Positions 53,965 to 64,000 of a stretch of 64,000 nucleotides of DNA are shown piece by piece (the stretch's first letter is position 1; each line of letters begins with the position of its first letter). Where the stretch lies: positions 682,001 to 746,000 of the forward strand of contig NC_091277.1 in the NCBI RefSeq assembly GCF_042100115.1. Direction: 5' to 3'. Source of the DNA: Alternaria dauci. Lineage: Eukaryota > Ascomycota > Dothideomycetes > Pleosporales > Pleosporaceae. The notes under the pieces were generated by a model. That model saw nothing but the letters and a program-made list of their open reading frames with translations. It was not told the origin of the DNA and ran no database searches. The translations under genes were made by a program, and so were the position numbers.

Positions 53965-55974
53965 TCAATACAGCTTATTCGGCCGCCAAAATCCTGGAGC
54001 CACCGTGTCGTGGACTTGTCTCAAATCCCGAACAGGCTCTTCCATAAGTCCGATGCGATCTTGGCAATCTTCATATGCATCCATACTGCCCTCAAAATCA
54101 TACGATATTGGCTCTTCCCGCAGCCCTTCCCAAGCATGGTCATCGTACGCAATTGGATCGTCCTGCTCAAGATAAGCTTGGTCGATATAGGGGGGCTGCA
54201 GATGGCCTCCATCGATTTCCAAATGCAAAGGAAGCTGCTGCTGAAGTGCTTGTTGCTCATAAATGCCTGGGCCAGCAAAGCTTGGTAGTGTCGATCCATG
54301 GTAAAACTGATCGGCGAAGCGTACAGCAGGAGCCCGCTGAGCCGTACTGCAAAATTCTGCTGCATCTTGTCGTAGATTCGACCGTGGGCACGCTGGGTGA
54401 ATCTGCTCGGTATGCCTCCTACGTGGCCCAGTAACATGGCGTCTTTGATAAAACGTATCATTGCATCGTTGCAAGGCCAGCCCTAAATCTGAAGACGTCG
54501 TTATTCGATTCTGTTCAACGACACTGTCTTCATTAGGCTGACTGTGGTGTTGATACACAGCATGAACGGGTGATGAGGCTGGGGCAGCCCCTGGCCTGGT
54601 GCCTTTCGAGTTGCTACGTGTTCGAGCATGGCACACGTCTATAATAGACGCACGCGCAAAGGGTGGCATTGCCGATGGCGAACAAGCGGTGTCGGCCTCT
54701 TGTAGCTTCGCAGATCGGTTGACAAGATTTGGTCGCCGTGGGGACGAGCTGCGTTGAGGGAATGACTGTGACCTTGAAGTCCGATTGTGTGATAGAGTCA
54801 ATGACGATATCGTGAAGCGATTGGCTGGTGTGCTATCAGTTCCTCGTTTTTTCGCTGATAGAGGGCGAGCCGGAAGCTTGAATGCTTCATTCTCTCTTCC
54901 TTTCCTAGGATCAGATTCACTATAGACATTTGCACCATGCGGACTGTGACGGGTGGGAGGGCTGCAAGGCTGCGCTTGTGTCGTGCTGATCGCTCGAATC
55001 GACTCCGACCAGGATACGTAGCTGGCACTGTCATGACGACGGCCTCTACTTCCGAAACCCAGGTAAGATGCCGGGTCTGCTACCTCTACAATGGGCGTGG
55101 CGATCTCATGTACAGGAGACTGATCACGACGGCGCCGCTCGCTCCTCGGAGCGGCATGTTGTGGGAGCCTGTTACTCTCCTTCTCGACCGATACCGGGTG
55201 TACTGAGTTAAAGAAAGCAGAAATCTCCCCCTCCTTTGTCTGTTCCTGGTCCCTTTTCCGCTTCTTTTTGGCCAGGTCTGGACGAGCCACAGACTCCGGT
55301 TCGTCCCTTTGTTTCTGCAAAAACTTCATTTCAGAAAAGACTAAGTCGGGCACTGCGACATATCAGCCGGAGAACGCGGCAACGGATTTCAAGATACCGT
55401 GTCAGCCATGCCGCAGGTGCAAGATTGAATCACTCACATCCGCGACCCCTGACAGCGGTAGACGTCCGCCCCTTGTTGAAAAGTCCTAGCTGCTCTCGTG
55501 GCTTCAACTAATCCAATGGTCAACCCCGTGCAGTATGTTCGGACAATCGCGTGGACGGCTTACAGTCAGCCGATCCCCAGACACATTTTTTGCCTGGAGG
55601 GTTGGGATGACAGCAGGTAACTTCTCGCCCTTCTTGCGTCGGGGCTTGCGCCTCGCCCTCTTTGATTCGCCCTTGGGGTCGCGACGTGCATGAGGGGCTG
55701 GCTCATATCGCTCAGGGCGCGTTTTTCTTCGAGGTTTGCGCGCATAACGGGAGCTATTGCGAGAGCTATCACTGCACGTCGCCTGGAGGGCCTCGCCGGT
55801 ACAATCATCCACTGACTCGTGCGGAGGAGATGTAAGCGGACGGGGGTCGAGGATCGAGCTATCTGATTTGCGTCGACGTTTCCGCTTTGTGGGCTCTGCA
55901 TTTTTTCGATGTCTAACGGGCTCGCGCGGTGTTTCCGGCTGGACTATCTCGTCTAGCCACTTTCGAATATCCAT
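53965..55974 (-). CDS. Orphan basic, probably nuclear protein, 622 aa
   Basis: Exons are 55564-55974, 55438-55507 and 53965-55352, with introns of 56 and 85 bp. The joins create a strongly conserved-looking core absent from any single frame: LKPREQLGLFNKGRTSTAVRGRGLPDLVFSEMKFL. The chosen start is MDIRKWLDEIVQPE. The same frame is open to an ATG at 56340, but that extension is low complexity. Basic clusters (KRKRRRK, ARKPRRKTR, KRARRKPRRKKG) look like nuclear localisation signals. The rest is Ser/Pro/Arg-rich and disordered, with an acidic C-terminal third (YLEQDDPIAYDDHAWEGL). A folded enzymatic domain is not visible. I infer a nuclear scaffold or chromatin-linked protein; the function is unknown. 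Confidence 0.7.
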
Positions 55975-57877
55975 GGTATCCTGCATTCTAGACTGACCGT
56001 TTCGACGATGGAGCCTGATAGCCCCTGATTTGGTTAATCTGTGAAGCTCGAAGGTTGGCGTGATGTTACGATGTAGCGCAGATGAGCGGGCGGCGGTGGT
56101 GATGGTGGTGGATCGGCAACTTGTGCGATGGTTGGTCACTTTGAGAACGAGTGGCGACCGGTAGGTGTTCTTGTAGTCTGAGACATGTTGAATGTCTGTC
56201 GGGCTTTGTGGAGTGGCCTGACTCCATATCGTGGAAGGTGCCAGTGGGTGTTGTGGTTTTGACGCTTCCGTCATCGCCAGTGCCACTGCACTACTGGAAG
56301 AAGGCACGACCAATGGAAGACATGAGTATGTCGTCAGCATTCATGGGTACCTCAGTACGTTCTACCACTGCAATGCGAAACGATCAAACTTGTCCCTTTA
56401 CTTCTATACCAACTGCGAGTCCTCGGCATAGTTGGATGGCTTATCCTGCCCTGGAACCAATCTTGGCGAAAGCGTCGCCTTGGCCTCGTGCTGCCACACG
56501 CGTTGAGCCGCTATCGCAACAGGACGACTGCCAAACGATGTCCTTGTTAGATCGCCTGGAGATACGCATAGTCACGGTATAGGACTATCTGTCTGGGTTG
56601 CGCAGCCTCGGTGCATCTCGGTAAAGGCTGCGACGGCGCCCGCTTTTCATAACCGGTGATGGGAACTTGTTACAGAGGATCAACGCGACGGTTCGATATG
56701 GATGGCACATCGGGCTCTGGTCATCTATTTGCCGCCAGTCTTATCATAGTGCGCGTCCAGTCTTCTACATGTTGACGTCGCGCGCACGAGCCAACTTGGG
56801 ACGCAGAGGGCCTGGAAGTCTAGTTTAGGCCCGATCCCCACACGGTCGGACTAAGGATGGCGACTTGATAAGCTTCTTTGAACCACCACCTTCTGTCCAA
56901 TGCCTGCCCGCCGTTGGCCTTTTCGTCACAGCCCGATAGTTTTGTTGTAGCGACGGGCGCAGATCGCTGCTGTCTGGAGCACGCAATCTGTTCTGTCCGC
57001 AGGCTTGTCCATGCGCGTATTTCACAGTGACCCAATGACGCCTCCGCACTCATGCCGACATTCGGAACAGGGACAATGGATCGGGGCACCTATCAGAAAA
57101 ATCGTCTTCTCTGGCCCGTCGACGGCCCTGCAATTGGATATACCTAGTCTTAGCCTAACGTGGGCTGCATGTACCCAGCATGAACAGACAGACACGGGAA
57201 CACACTAAGGAGCCCGCTTGCCGGCATGGTATGTATGGCAGAACCAGTATCTGCACCCGGTCCATCGTCAGGTGCAGGCTCCAAGCAGTCCAGGCATGGG
57301 GACAGGCTAGCTGCGAGGGGCCAGTTCCGTTTGCTCTGCTGCAGGCCATGTCCGAACTGCGAGACACTCTGCTTCGACTGGCTGGAGAGGCACATTGCAT
57401 GCCGTTGCTTGTGGCCATCCACGTCGCTTTATAAACCGGGCCCTCAGCTATCCAGTCCGTGCGCCAACCTTTGACTTGCATACAGCCTAGCGCTCTTTCA
57501 CCTGGGTGGAGGGGTACTCATATCGTCGCTTGCCCCGCCAACCTAGACGCTTCACTATCTCTGCTCCTCATCCTGTGCCATCACATTATTGCGACAGCTT
57601 GCAGCCAGCTCCCTCTTCCTCTAACTCTTCAGAGCAATCGCTTGCGCCATCCATACCGATACAGCCTGGTGCTACAAGATCAAATGTTCGTTCTGTCACG
57701 TTGCTACATACTGCCTGCCTTGGAAGCCGCGATGGATTCCTCGCCTTCCTGCACTTTTCCTTCGCCTTACATCTCCTGTCACTACCTGTCTTGAGCTTTT
57801 CTGTATCGCGCGTTTTGCTTCGAGTTGCGAGAGCTAGTATTGAGACCGTTCAGTGTTCGATCCAGACATCACTCGCC
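55975..57877. promoter_or_regulatory. 1.9-kb divergent intergenic region
   Basis: Separates the nuclear orphan (minus) from the glycine-rich RRM gene (plus). Its left 370 bp are an open extension of the orphan frame. Several plus and minus frames around 57150-57900 are unsupported. Long upstream sequence and a pyrimidine-rich leader (57580-57850) are consistent with a large regulated promoter or 5' untranslated region of the RRM gene. Confidence 0.45.
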
Positions 57878-58676
57878 ATGTCTAAGCTCTTCATTGGGTA
57901 AGTGCGCCTACTTCTCTCAGCGCCCGCGCGACTGACCTTGAGCAGAGGCCTCGCATGGCATACCGACGACCAAGCGCTTCGTCAAAAGTTCGAGGACTTT
58001 GGTGTAGTCGAAGAAGCCGTAAGTGACACGTTGCTCTACGAGTCATCTCGTCAAGCTCAGGCAGACACTCACACCATCTCAGGTTGTGGTCAAGGACCGC
58101 GATACTGGTCGTAGCCGAGGCTTTGGCTTCGTCCGCTATGCGCAGGACACCGAGGCCGATGCCGCCATGCAGGCCATGAACAACGAGGAGTACGCACTCA
58201 CTCATTGCAGACATCTCCCAGGCACTGGGATGCGCGAGCGCATACGCTGACTCTACTAGATTCGATGGACGTAGGATTCGTGTCGACAAGGCCTCTGACC
58301 GCGCTGGTGGTGGCGCTCCTCGTGGCGGCGGCTACGGCGGCGGCGGCGGTGGTGGATACCGTGGAGGTTATGGCGGTCAACAAGGAGGTGAGCATTTTAC
58401 TTCGTACCCATTATTGAAATTGTACTGACTATACCCCCAGGCTATGGTGGCGGTGGCCGTGGTAAGCACATCTTGCTCATCTATTCGCAGTGAAGACTAA
58501 CTAGGAAAGAAGGTTACGGCGGTGGCGGTGGCGGCGGCGGCGGCTCTTGGGGACCTTCCCAAGGCGGCAGCGGTGGCGGATACCAGTCTCGTGGTGGCTA
58601 CGGTGGCGGCCAAGGTGGTGGCCAGGGCGGCTATGGAGGACAAGAGGGTGGTCAAGGTGGTGGCCAGCAATGGTAA
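57878..58676 (+). CDS. Glycine-rich RNA-binding protein with one RRM, six exons
   Basis: 170-aa RNA-binding protein of the GRP/CIRBP type, associated with mRNA stability and stress responses in many eukaryotes. Exons: 57878-57897, 57946-58018, 58083-58189, 58260-58387, 58441-58461 and 58513-58676, with introns of 48, 64, 70, 53 and 51 bp. The spliced RRM (1-80) has RNP2 LFIGGL and RNP1 SRGFGFVRY, with the ends [15 protein letters not shown]. The C-terminal half is Gly/Tyr/Gln/Arg-rich ([13 protein letters not shown]...GGQQW) and likely drives phase separation or protein contacts. Exon 5 is only 21 nt and encodes Gly-rich repeat. The final acceptor is an AAGAAG tandem, so one residue may vary. 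The gene is invisible as a single frame. Confidence 0.92.
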
Positions 58677-59754
58677 ACACCTCGGCGAACCCTCGTCCTA
58701 CAGTCTTGTGCTTTCAAAATAACCAAAGGTACAGAATCACTGGTTGAGGGCAAGAATGCTCTTGAGTTTGCGCTGGCTTTACACAAAGCGAGTCATTTGG
58801 ACGTTAGCCGACACTGGTCCTTCTTCGAATGAGCATCATCATTCTCATGGACATTTCTTTTATCTTGAATGGCAGTAGAGGTGGTTGGTACTGAGAGATG
58901 AGATACCCATTGAATCAGGAGGTGCTGCTACCCTGTACTTGTCGCGCAATAAGGTTTCGGTTCTTTTGCACAGTCTCTTACGACCTCTTGGTAGTTTTCA
59001 TGGCTTGTCATTGATCAAAAAGCTGCCCAAGTTGAACGAGTCATTTTGAATGCATTCAGTAAAGTGGTTGCTAAAAAGCAAAGAATAATCCAACCCTAGC
59101 CAGGACCCTCCCTCGTGTTCGCCTCGCACTCGTGCAACACAGCGGGATATGCGCATCTCCACACGATGTCCATATATCGCGTCACTGCTGCTGCGATGAG
59201 GCTCTGCGGTCTCTAACGAGTTTCTCCACAAGACGTAAGTTTGCGACAGCGCTACCTCCTCTCACCACCCACTTCATGGGGCACTCTTGACTGCAGCTAA
59301 TCCATTACTCAATCGCATGCACTAGAGCACAATGTCAGTACATTGGAAAAAGGCAGCAGCCAAGACAGCGCATTGTGATCATTTCTGCATACTGCATACA
59401 TAGCCGCCGGGAATTCCTGTTGCAGCTGCAGTACCAACGCATAGTAGAAAGGCGAGTTTCTGCAAGTGCTGGCTGGACTGCCTGCTGGGAGTCAGGCGCA
59501 CTCCGTGCTGCATATTGTATAGTCCTCGCGCACGCACGTCCGCAGTTTTGAATGCTTTTGCTGCTGCCTGAGATGATCTTCATACAGACCCGTCAGGCCG
59601 CCAGGATGCGACCGAGAGTATCTTGGGGTGACGAGGCCCGCTGACGACCCCGCCTCACCACTCCTCCACCACTATCGCGGCTCGTCGACACCCAATTCTC
59701 CATCGCATCTGTCTTGCTTGTTGTACAGCCGGCCGGAACAACTTTAAGTACATC
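58677..59754. other. 1.1-kb intergenic region upstream of the S33 peptidase
   Basis: Contains the 3' end of the RRM gene and the peptidase promoter. Minus-strand frames here lack support. No repeat or RNA recognised. Confidence 0.45.
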
Positions 59755-62209
59755 ATGAAGAGTTGGAACGGGTCGGAGGGTGCGACGGCGCCGGTCAAGC
59801 CTCGACGGACCCCGACGCGGTGGCGTGCACTGTCTGCGACTTTCGTCACACTCGTCTGCCTCGCAGCAGTGGATACCATCTTTCCTGAACTGAAGAACTG
59901 GGATCTGTCCTTGTCTCTGGACAATGAGCCTGCGTTGCATCATGCTGCTTTTGACTGGTCCAAGGTATGTCGAGAGAGCGTTCCTTGAGCGCCGCACCCC
60001 ACACGTGGTTCTGCAGCCACTTTGGTCGGCATCTTATCAGATGAGATAATACCACCCAACTCGAGTTGCACAGCAGATAGCCAGTTTAATTCCCAGAGAT
60101 GTCCTAGACGCATGCCAGAGCTCCCCAGGCGACTGCCATCTTATCGGGCTCAATAGAAAATTCTGATCGTGATTGGTGGCCTGATCATTCTACATTTTGG
60201 CTTCATCAACATGCAATCATGGCCTATGTTCAAACGCCTTGTCAACTTCAGCGACTCACGACTCTCTACCAACTAGCTTATCAAAACTGTTCCATCACAA
60301 TATATGACTGGTGGAGAGAAGACTAACTAAGCTTCAGATCACTCCGAGTGCGCATCTAGAATTCCACGAATGCTTCGGCGGACTTGAATGTGCAAAACTA
60401 AGCCTACCATGGGATTACTTCAATGAGACCTACCCCAATCATACCGTTAGTATTGCTATCACCAAGATACCTGCCAGAGTACCGGTGGACGATGCCCGCT
60501 ATGGGGGTCCGGTCTTGTTCAACCCCGGCGGTCCAGGCGGCCCAGGTGCAGCAGTTGCAATCATGCTAGGGCACGCGCTACAGCAGATCGTGGACTCTGG
60601 GGTTGACCCTCTTACTGCCTCGACCGATGCAAGATACTTTGATGTCATCGGATTTGACCCACGCGGAATCGGCTGGACGGAACCCGTTGCTCGATGCATG
60701 CCAGATCAGCCTGCTTCGTGGTCTTGGAAACTAAGAGAAGAAACAGAAGGTCTTATCGGAAGTTCAGATGCAGCTCTCGGTAGACTCTGGTCTATGCAAC
60801 ATGCCTTTGGCGTGTCCTGCAAATTAGCCGAAGAGGATCAAGAAGGACCGGATATCAAGCAATATATGACGACGGCATTCGTTGCTAGAGACATGTTGGA
60901 GATCACCGAAAAGCACGCCGAATATGTTGCAAATGAGGTAGTTCGAAAAGCTGCGCAAAAGGCGGGCAAGCGTCTTGGATGTCACAGTTCCACCTATGTT
61001 CCAGGAGAAAGCAAGTTGCAATACTGGGGCTTCTCCTACGGGACACTGCTCGGATCCACCTTTGCATCCATGTTCCCCGATCGTGTTGGGCGCGTCATTC
61101 TCGATGGCGTTGTCAGCTCATACGACTATCAAAATTCCCTCGGCAACGGAAGTCTTACAGACGTCGAGAAGGCCATGACCTCCTTCTACACCTTCTGCCA
61201 TAATATAGGTCCCGCTGAATGTCCCTTGGCAACTGCGAACTCAAGTGTCCTAGACATAGAAGATCGCACGCAAGACATCATCGCGTCGCTATACCATAAT
61301 CCGCTTCCCATTGTTTCGTCCGATGGTCCAGACTATCTTACTTGGTCTGACCTCAAACTGCTCATCTTCAGCGCTACCTATCAGCCACGCTTGATGTTCC
61401 CATTCGTCGCCGGCATCTTAGCCGACATCGAACAAGGAGGTGGCTCAGTGACGAACGAACTCACTGGCATGTTCCGCTACAACCACATCTTTTCCTGCCC
61501 TGCCAACGGCACCGAATCACTTGACTCGCCAGCATCCGATGTCGCGACTACGGCTGTTATATGCGGCGACGGCATTGACCAAACCCATCTCACTAGAGAC
61601 GAATTCGAAGCGTACTGGAAGACCATGGACACTCTCTCACCGAACTTCGGGTCCTACTGGTCCATGTTGCTAATGGCTTGTACAGCATGGAAAATCAAAG
61701 CCAGCTACAAGTTCGAGGGCCCTTATGGTGGTAACACATCGCACCCTATCCTCTTCATAAGCAACACAGCAGATCCTGTTACGCCTCTTCGTAGCGGACG
61801 CTACATGCATAGCCTGTTTCCAGACAGTAGTCTTTTGATCAACGACCACGCTGGTCATTGTTCGATCTCCACACCTGATCCTTGTAGCTTGAGCCGTGTG
61901 AACGCATACTTCCAGAGGGGTGAGCTGCCGTCGCCAGGTACTGTTTGTGTACCTCCATCTAGCCCATATAGTCTCAACTCGACGGATCCGGATAGTCCTT
62001 TCTACGACCCCTCCTTGGAAAGTGCAAATGTGGTTAATTTGCAGCAAGAAGAAGCGGATAGAACGTGGTTGCTTGATGCAGGTTATCAATTACAGAAGAA
62101 GGCCGTTGCAAACGGTCTATTTGGCCCGGATATGCACAGTGGTGCAAGGGTGAAGCAAGGTATGCAAAGCGTCATGAAGTCTCGCTATCAGATGAACCTG
62201 AGCGGTTGA
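59755..62209 (+). CDS. S33-family alpha/beta-hydrolase peptidase, membrane-anchored or secreted
   Basis: 693-aa relative of tripeptidyl and prolyl aminopeptidases with a TAP-like C-terminal domain. Exons are 59755-59964 and 60338-62209. The intron is 373 bp, the longest in the window. A basic start (KPRRTPTRWR) followed by LSATFVTLVCLAAVDTIF (about 27-44) is a signal anchor. The alpha/beta-hydrolase core has the oxyanion loop FNPGGPGGPG, FDVIGFDPRGIG, the nucleophile in WGFSYGT, the acid in SNTADPVTP and the His in INDHAGHCS. Ten or more cysteines and several N-x-S/T sites fit an extracellular location. Substrate is unknown; family members release short peptides from protein N-termini. The join WSK+ITPSAHLEFHECF matches relatives with no missing exon. 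Confidence 0.88.
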
Positions 62210-62341
62210 GACTTTGTACAAAAAGACGACCTGGATTTATCTGCGTTACAGTAACGAATCTTTATCACTTTCTCCAATCGCATTCCCCATCAGCAACGAA
62301 GAGGTAGAAGATTTGACATGTATTAACACCCGTAGCCTAGA

Positions 62342-64000
62342 TCAAAAACCGCCATCAAAAACCTCCAACGTTTCAGCCTTCCCTCCAACCGATTTCATAT
62401 CCCAAGTATCAGTGAAGCTACCTCTTCCGGGGAACGTTACCATACACCTGAAAACCACATTCTTGGATCTCTTTACCAGCTTGAGTATCAATTGCATCAG
62501 CCTACTGGTATCCTTTCTGCGGTCGAAGTTCTCATAGGCCGAAAGGCCATCGATAAAGCAAAAGATGACAGTATCTTTAGCAAGCTGTCTGACGACGGTC
62601 TGGAAAAGGTGGAAAGTCGCCTCCATGTCTTCTGCTTGCACTGCATAGTGATCATCAAAAGACAAGAATGACAAGTCTAGACTGGAGCCGTCAATCTTCT
62701 TACGCTTTTTAACCTGAGTCAAGAGCTGGGCTGTGAGACTTGCAATCAGTCCCGCTGCATCGGCTCGTGGCTCGCGCCATTGATCTGTGTGTCGACTACA
62801 GAAGTAGGTAAGACAGAAGATCTCGTCTGAAACGCTCAACAAATCTGCGGTCTTTGCGCAAACGTGCGAGAGCGGCGAAATAAACTGAGCGGCGTCATTG
62901 TTCCCGTTGACCAGCAGAAATCTCGACTGATTTGCAGCCGCCACAAAGTCTCCGAATTCGGAAGAGTGCAGTACCAGTGACGCTCGTTTTTGGAAGTCCT
63001 CGTTTTGGGTAAACCCCAACGCTAGGCAATAGTCGATATCTTCCTGAATTATCTCTAGATCGATGTCAAGTGTTTTCAGTAGTGTCTTCACGGTGATGCT
63101 ATTGCCCGTGCTCATCGATGGTTTGGGGGGAGAAGCATCGCCCACTCCCAGCAAAGGAGTAGTTCCGAAAGTGGAGACAACTATCATGTGTAAGCTTGCG
63201 ATATTTCAACATGCTTTCCAAGACTTACGGCCACCAGTTTTCACGTTGAACTCAGGGTTCGATTGTAAATGGCGCATGAGGTATGTGCAAACTTTCTGCG
63301 CTGTAATCTCCGTGCTCGAATCAATGGCTAGCAGAAGCTCTTCTTTCGAAAGCTCATGACGAAACTTTTCTGGACATTTGGTCAGCATTTCCAAATAAAA
63401 ACAGCTACGGACATCGTACCTCGAGAAGCTCGAAGATCGCTTTTACGGTCCATCTCCGCAATTCTTCGTTGCAGACAGAGATTCGCCTCCTCTCTCAGCT
63501 GCAAAGCCTTAGCCTTCATCTCTTCGATAGCATCAGTGAGCTCTTGTTGATGTGCGCTGCCCTTCATCATCGCCGAGGCACCTCGTCCTTTCATCAGTCA
63601 GTATACAGGTCTGGCAGACATACTTCTTCCGGCTGACTTACTCCACGAGCTTTTGGTGAAAAACTCCACTATTACTCTCAACACTACAAGTATGTTCCTG
63701 CAGAGCTCCGCAGTCTTTTTGACGAGAGCGTCGCTTGAATGAGCCTTGTATATCTCAACGTATGCACTCGCGTGAGACAATGTTTCTGGTATACTGGCTA
63801 GAGCCTCGTATATCGCCTGCTGAGTGCCACTCACGTTTCGAGCGGCCTAGGTTTGTCAATATATGCTAGAGAGGACTCTGAGGCACCTTACCTGTACTCC
63901 TATTATGAAAGCCCCACTAATAGAGGACGTGTAGTCGCCGGCAGGCAAAAGTGCAAGCCAATGCTCGAACACGTCTGACTTATCGCACATTCTTGCGAAA
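62342..64000 (-). CDS. Fungal STAND/NLR-like protein with degenerate P-loop (5' end outside window)
   Basis: C-terminal portion of a gene entering from the right edge. Exons: 63892->64000, 63642-63846, 63420-63587, 63229-63369 and 62342-63180, with introns of 45, 54, 50 and 48 bp. All phases close. The first visible part is an alpha-helical N-terminal domain seen in fungal NLR-like proteins (SGAFIIGVQAARNVSGTQQAIYEALASIPETL, ELCRNILVVLRVIVEFFTKSSW). A coiled coil follows (ELTDAIEEMKAKALQLREEANLCLQRRIAEMD). The last exon has a NACHT-like alpha/beta fold: SRFLLVNGNNDAAQFISPLS where a Walker A would be, IFCLTYFCSRHTDQW, and a Walker B-like VIFCFIDGLSAYE. It ends soon after, with no WD40, ankyrin or TPR repeats. 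Related fungal proteins are thought to act in non-self recognition or cell death; here that is inference. Confidence 0.7.

Noticed and set aside
55975..56340. 122-residue upstream extension of the nuclear orphan from ATG 56340
   Set aside because: Low-complexity, leader-like composition; MDIRKW at 55974 is the more natural start, though the extension cannot be excluded.
59965..60337. Hidden extra exon inside the long peptidase intron
   Set aside because: The direct join WSK+ITPS gives an uninterrupted family-like sequence, so no exon is missing.

Overview
The window is nuclear DNA of a filamentous ascomycete (Pezizomycotina). The best guess is a dothideomycete, probably Pleosporales. The evidence is a dense mix of spliced genes on both strands, introns mostly 44-60 bp with GTRNGT donors, CTRAC-like branch points and YAG acceptors, no operons, and typical filamentous-ascomycete proteins (class I myosin with an SH3 tail, SIN3 with a polyglutamine tract, a DUF3712 protein, a PA14-containing GH3 enzyme, and a fungal NLR/STAND-like protein). 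The placement within Dothideomycetes is inference from overall protein flavour; no search was run. No tRNA, rRNA, transposon or CRISPR array was recognised.

Layout. 1-7.3 kb: 5' part of ORC3 (minus), GPATCH11-like G-patch protein (minus), DUF3712 membrane protein (plus), an orphan (minus), OPA3 (minus). 7.8-15.3 kb: polo-like kinase and class I myosin (both plus). 17-26.3 kb: GH3 beta-glucosidase and SIN3 corepressor (both plus). 26.7-34.6 kb: DsbA/thioredoxin-fold protein (minus), ANCHR-like zinc protein (plus), short F-box-like protein (plus), gamma-butyrobetaine dioxygenase-like enzyme (minus) divergent from the mitochondrial thiamine pyrophosphate carrier (plus), and an orphan (minus). 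35-47 kb: cystathionine gamma-lyase (minus), ATG14 (minus), an orphan (plus), thioredoxin reductase (minus), TRM82 (minus) divergent from ribosomal P0 (plus), and a GNAT acetyltransferase (minus). 47-50 kb is gene-poor and holds a small secreted cysteine-rich protein. 50-59 kb: SEC20 (minus), mitochondrial ribosomal protein mL53 (plus), inorganic pyrophosphatase (minus), a nuclear-looking orphan (minus), and a glycine-rich RRM protein (plus). 59.7-64 kb: a secreted or membrane-anchored S33 peptidase (plus) and a partial STAND-like gene running off the right edge (minus).

Most genes are unrelated core housekeeping functions: cell cycle, endocytic actin, chromatin, ER-Golgi traffic, autophagy, translation, redox and mitochondrial metabolism. 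The window is therefore an ordinary core-chromosome segment with two accessory-looking patches, 47-49.5 kb and 60-64 kb. The more unusual observations concern gene architecture: start codons interrupted or isolated by introns, a 7-nt microexon in thioredoxin reductase, N-terminal extensions that could give mitochondrial isoforms, five introns that keep the frame open if retained, and three introns several times longer than the rest. I found no convincing undescribed multi-gene system. The best candidates for new biology are the splice-dependent start of the small secreted protein and the STAND-like protein whose P-loop looks degenerate.

All exon boundaries were inferred by eye from splice signals, reading-frame continuity and family similarity recalled from memory; none is supported by transcript data.
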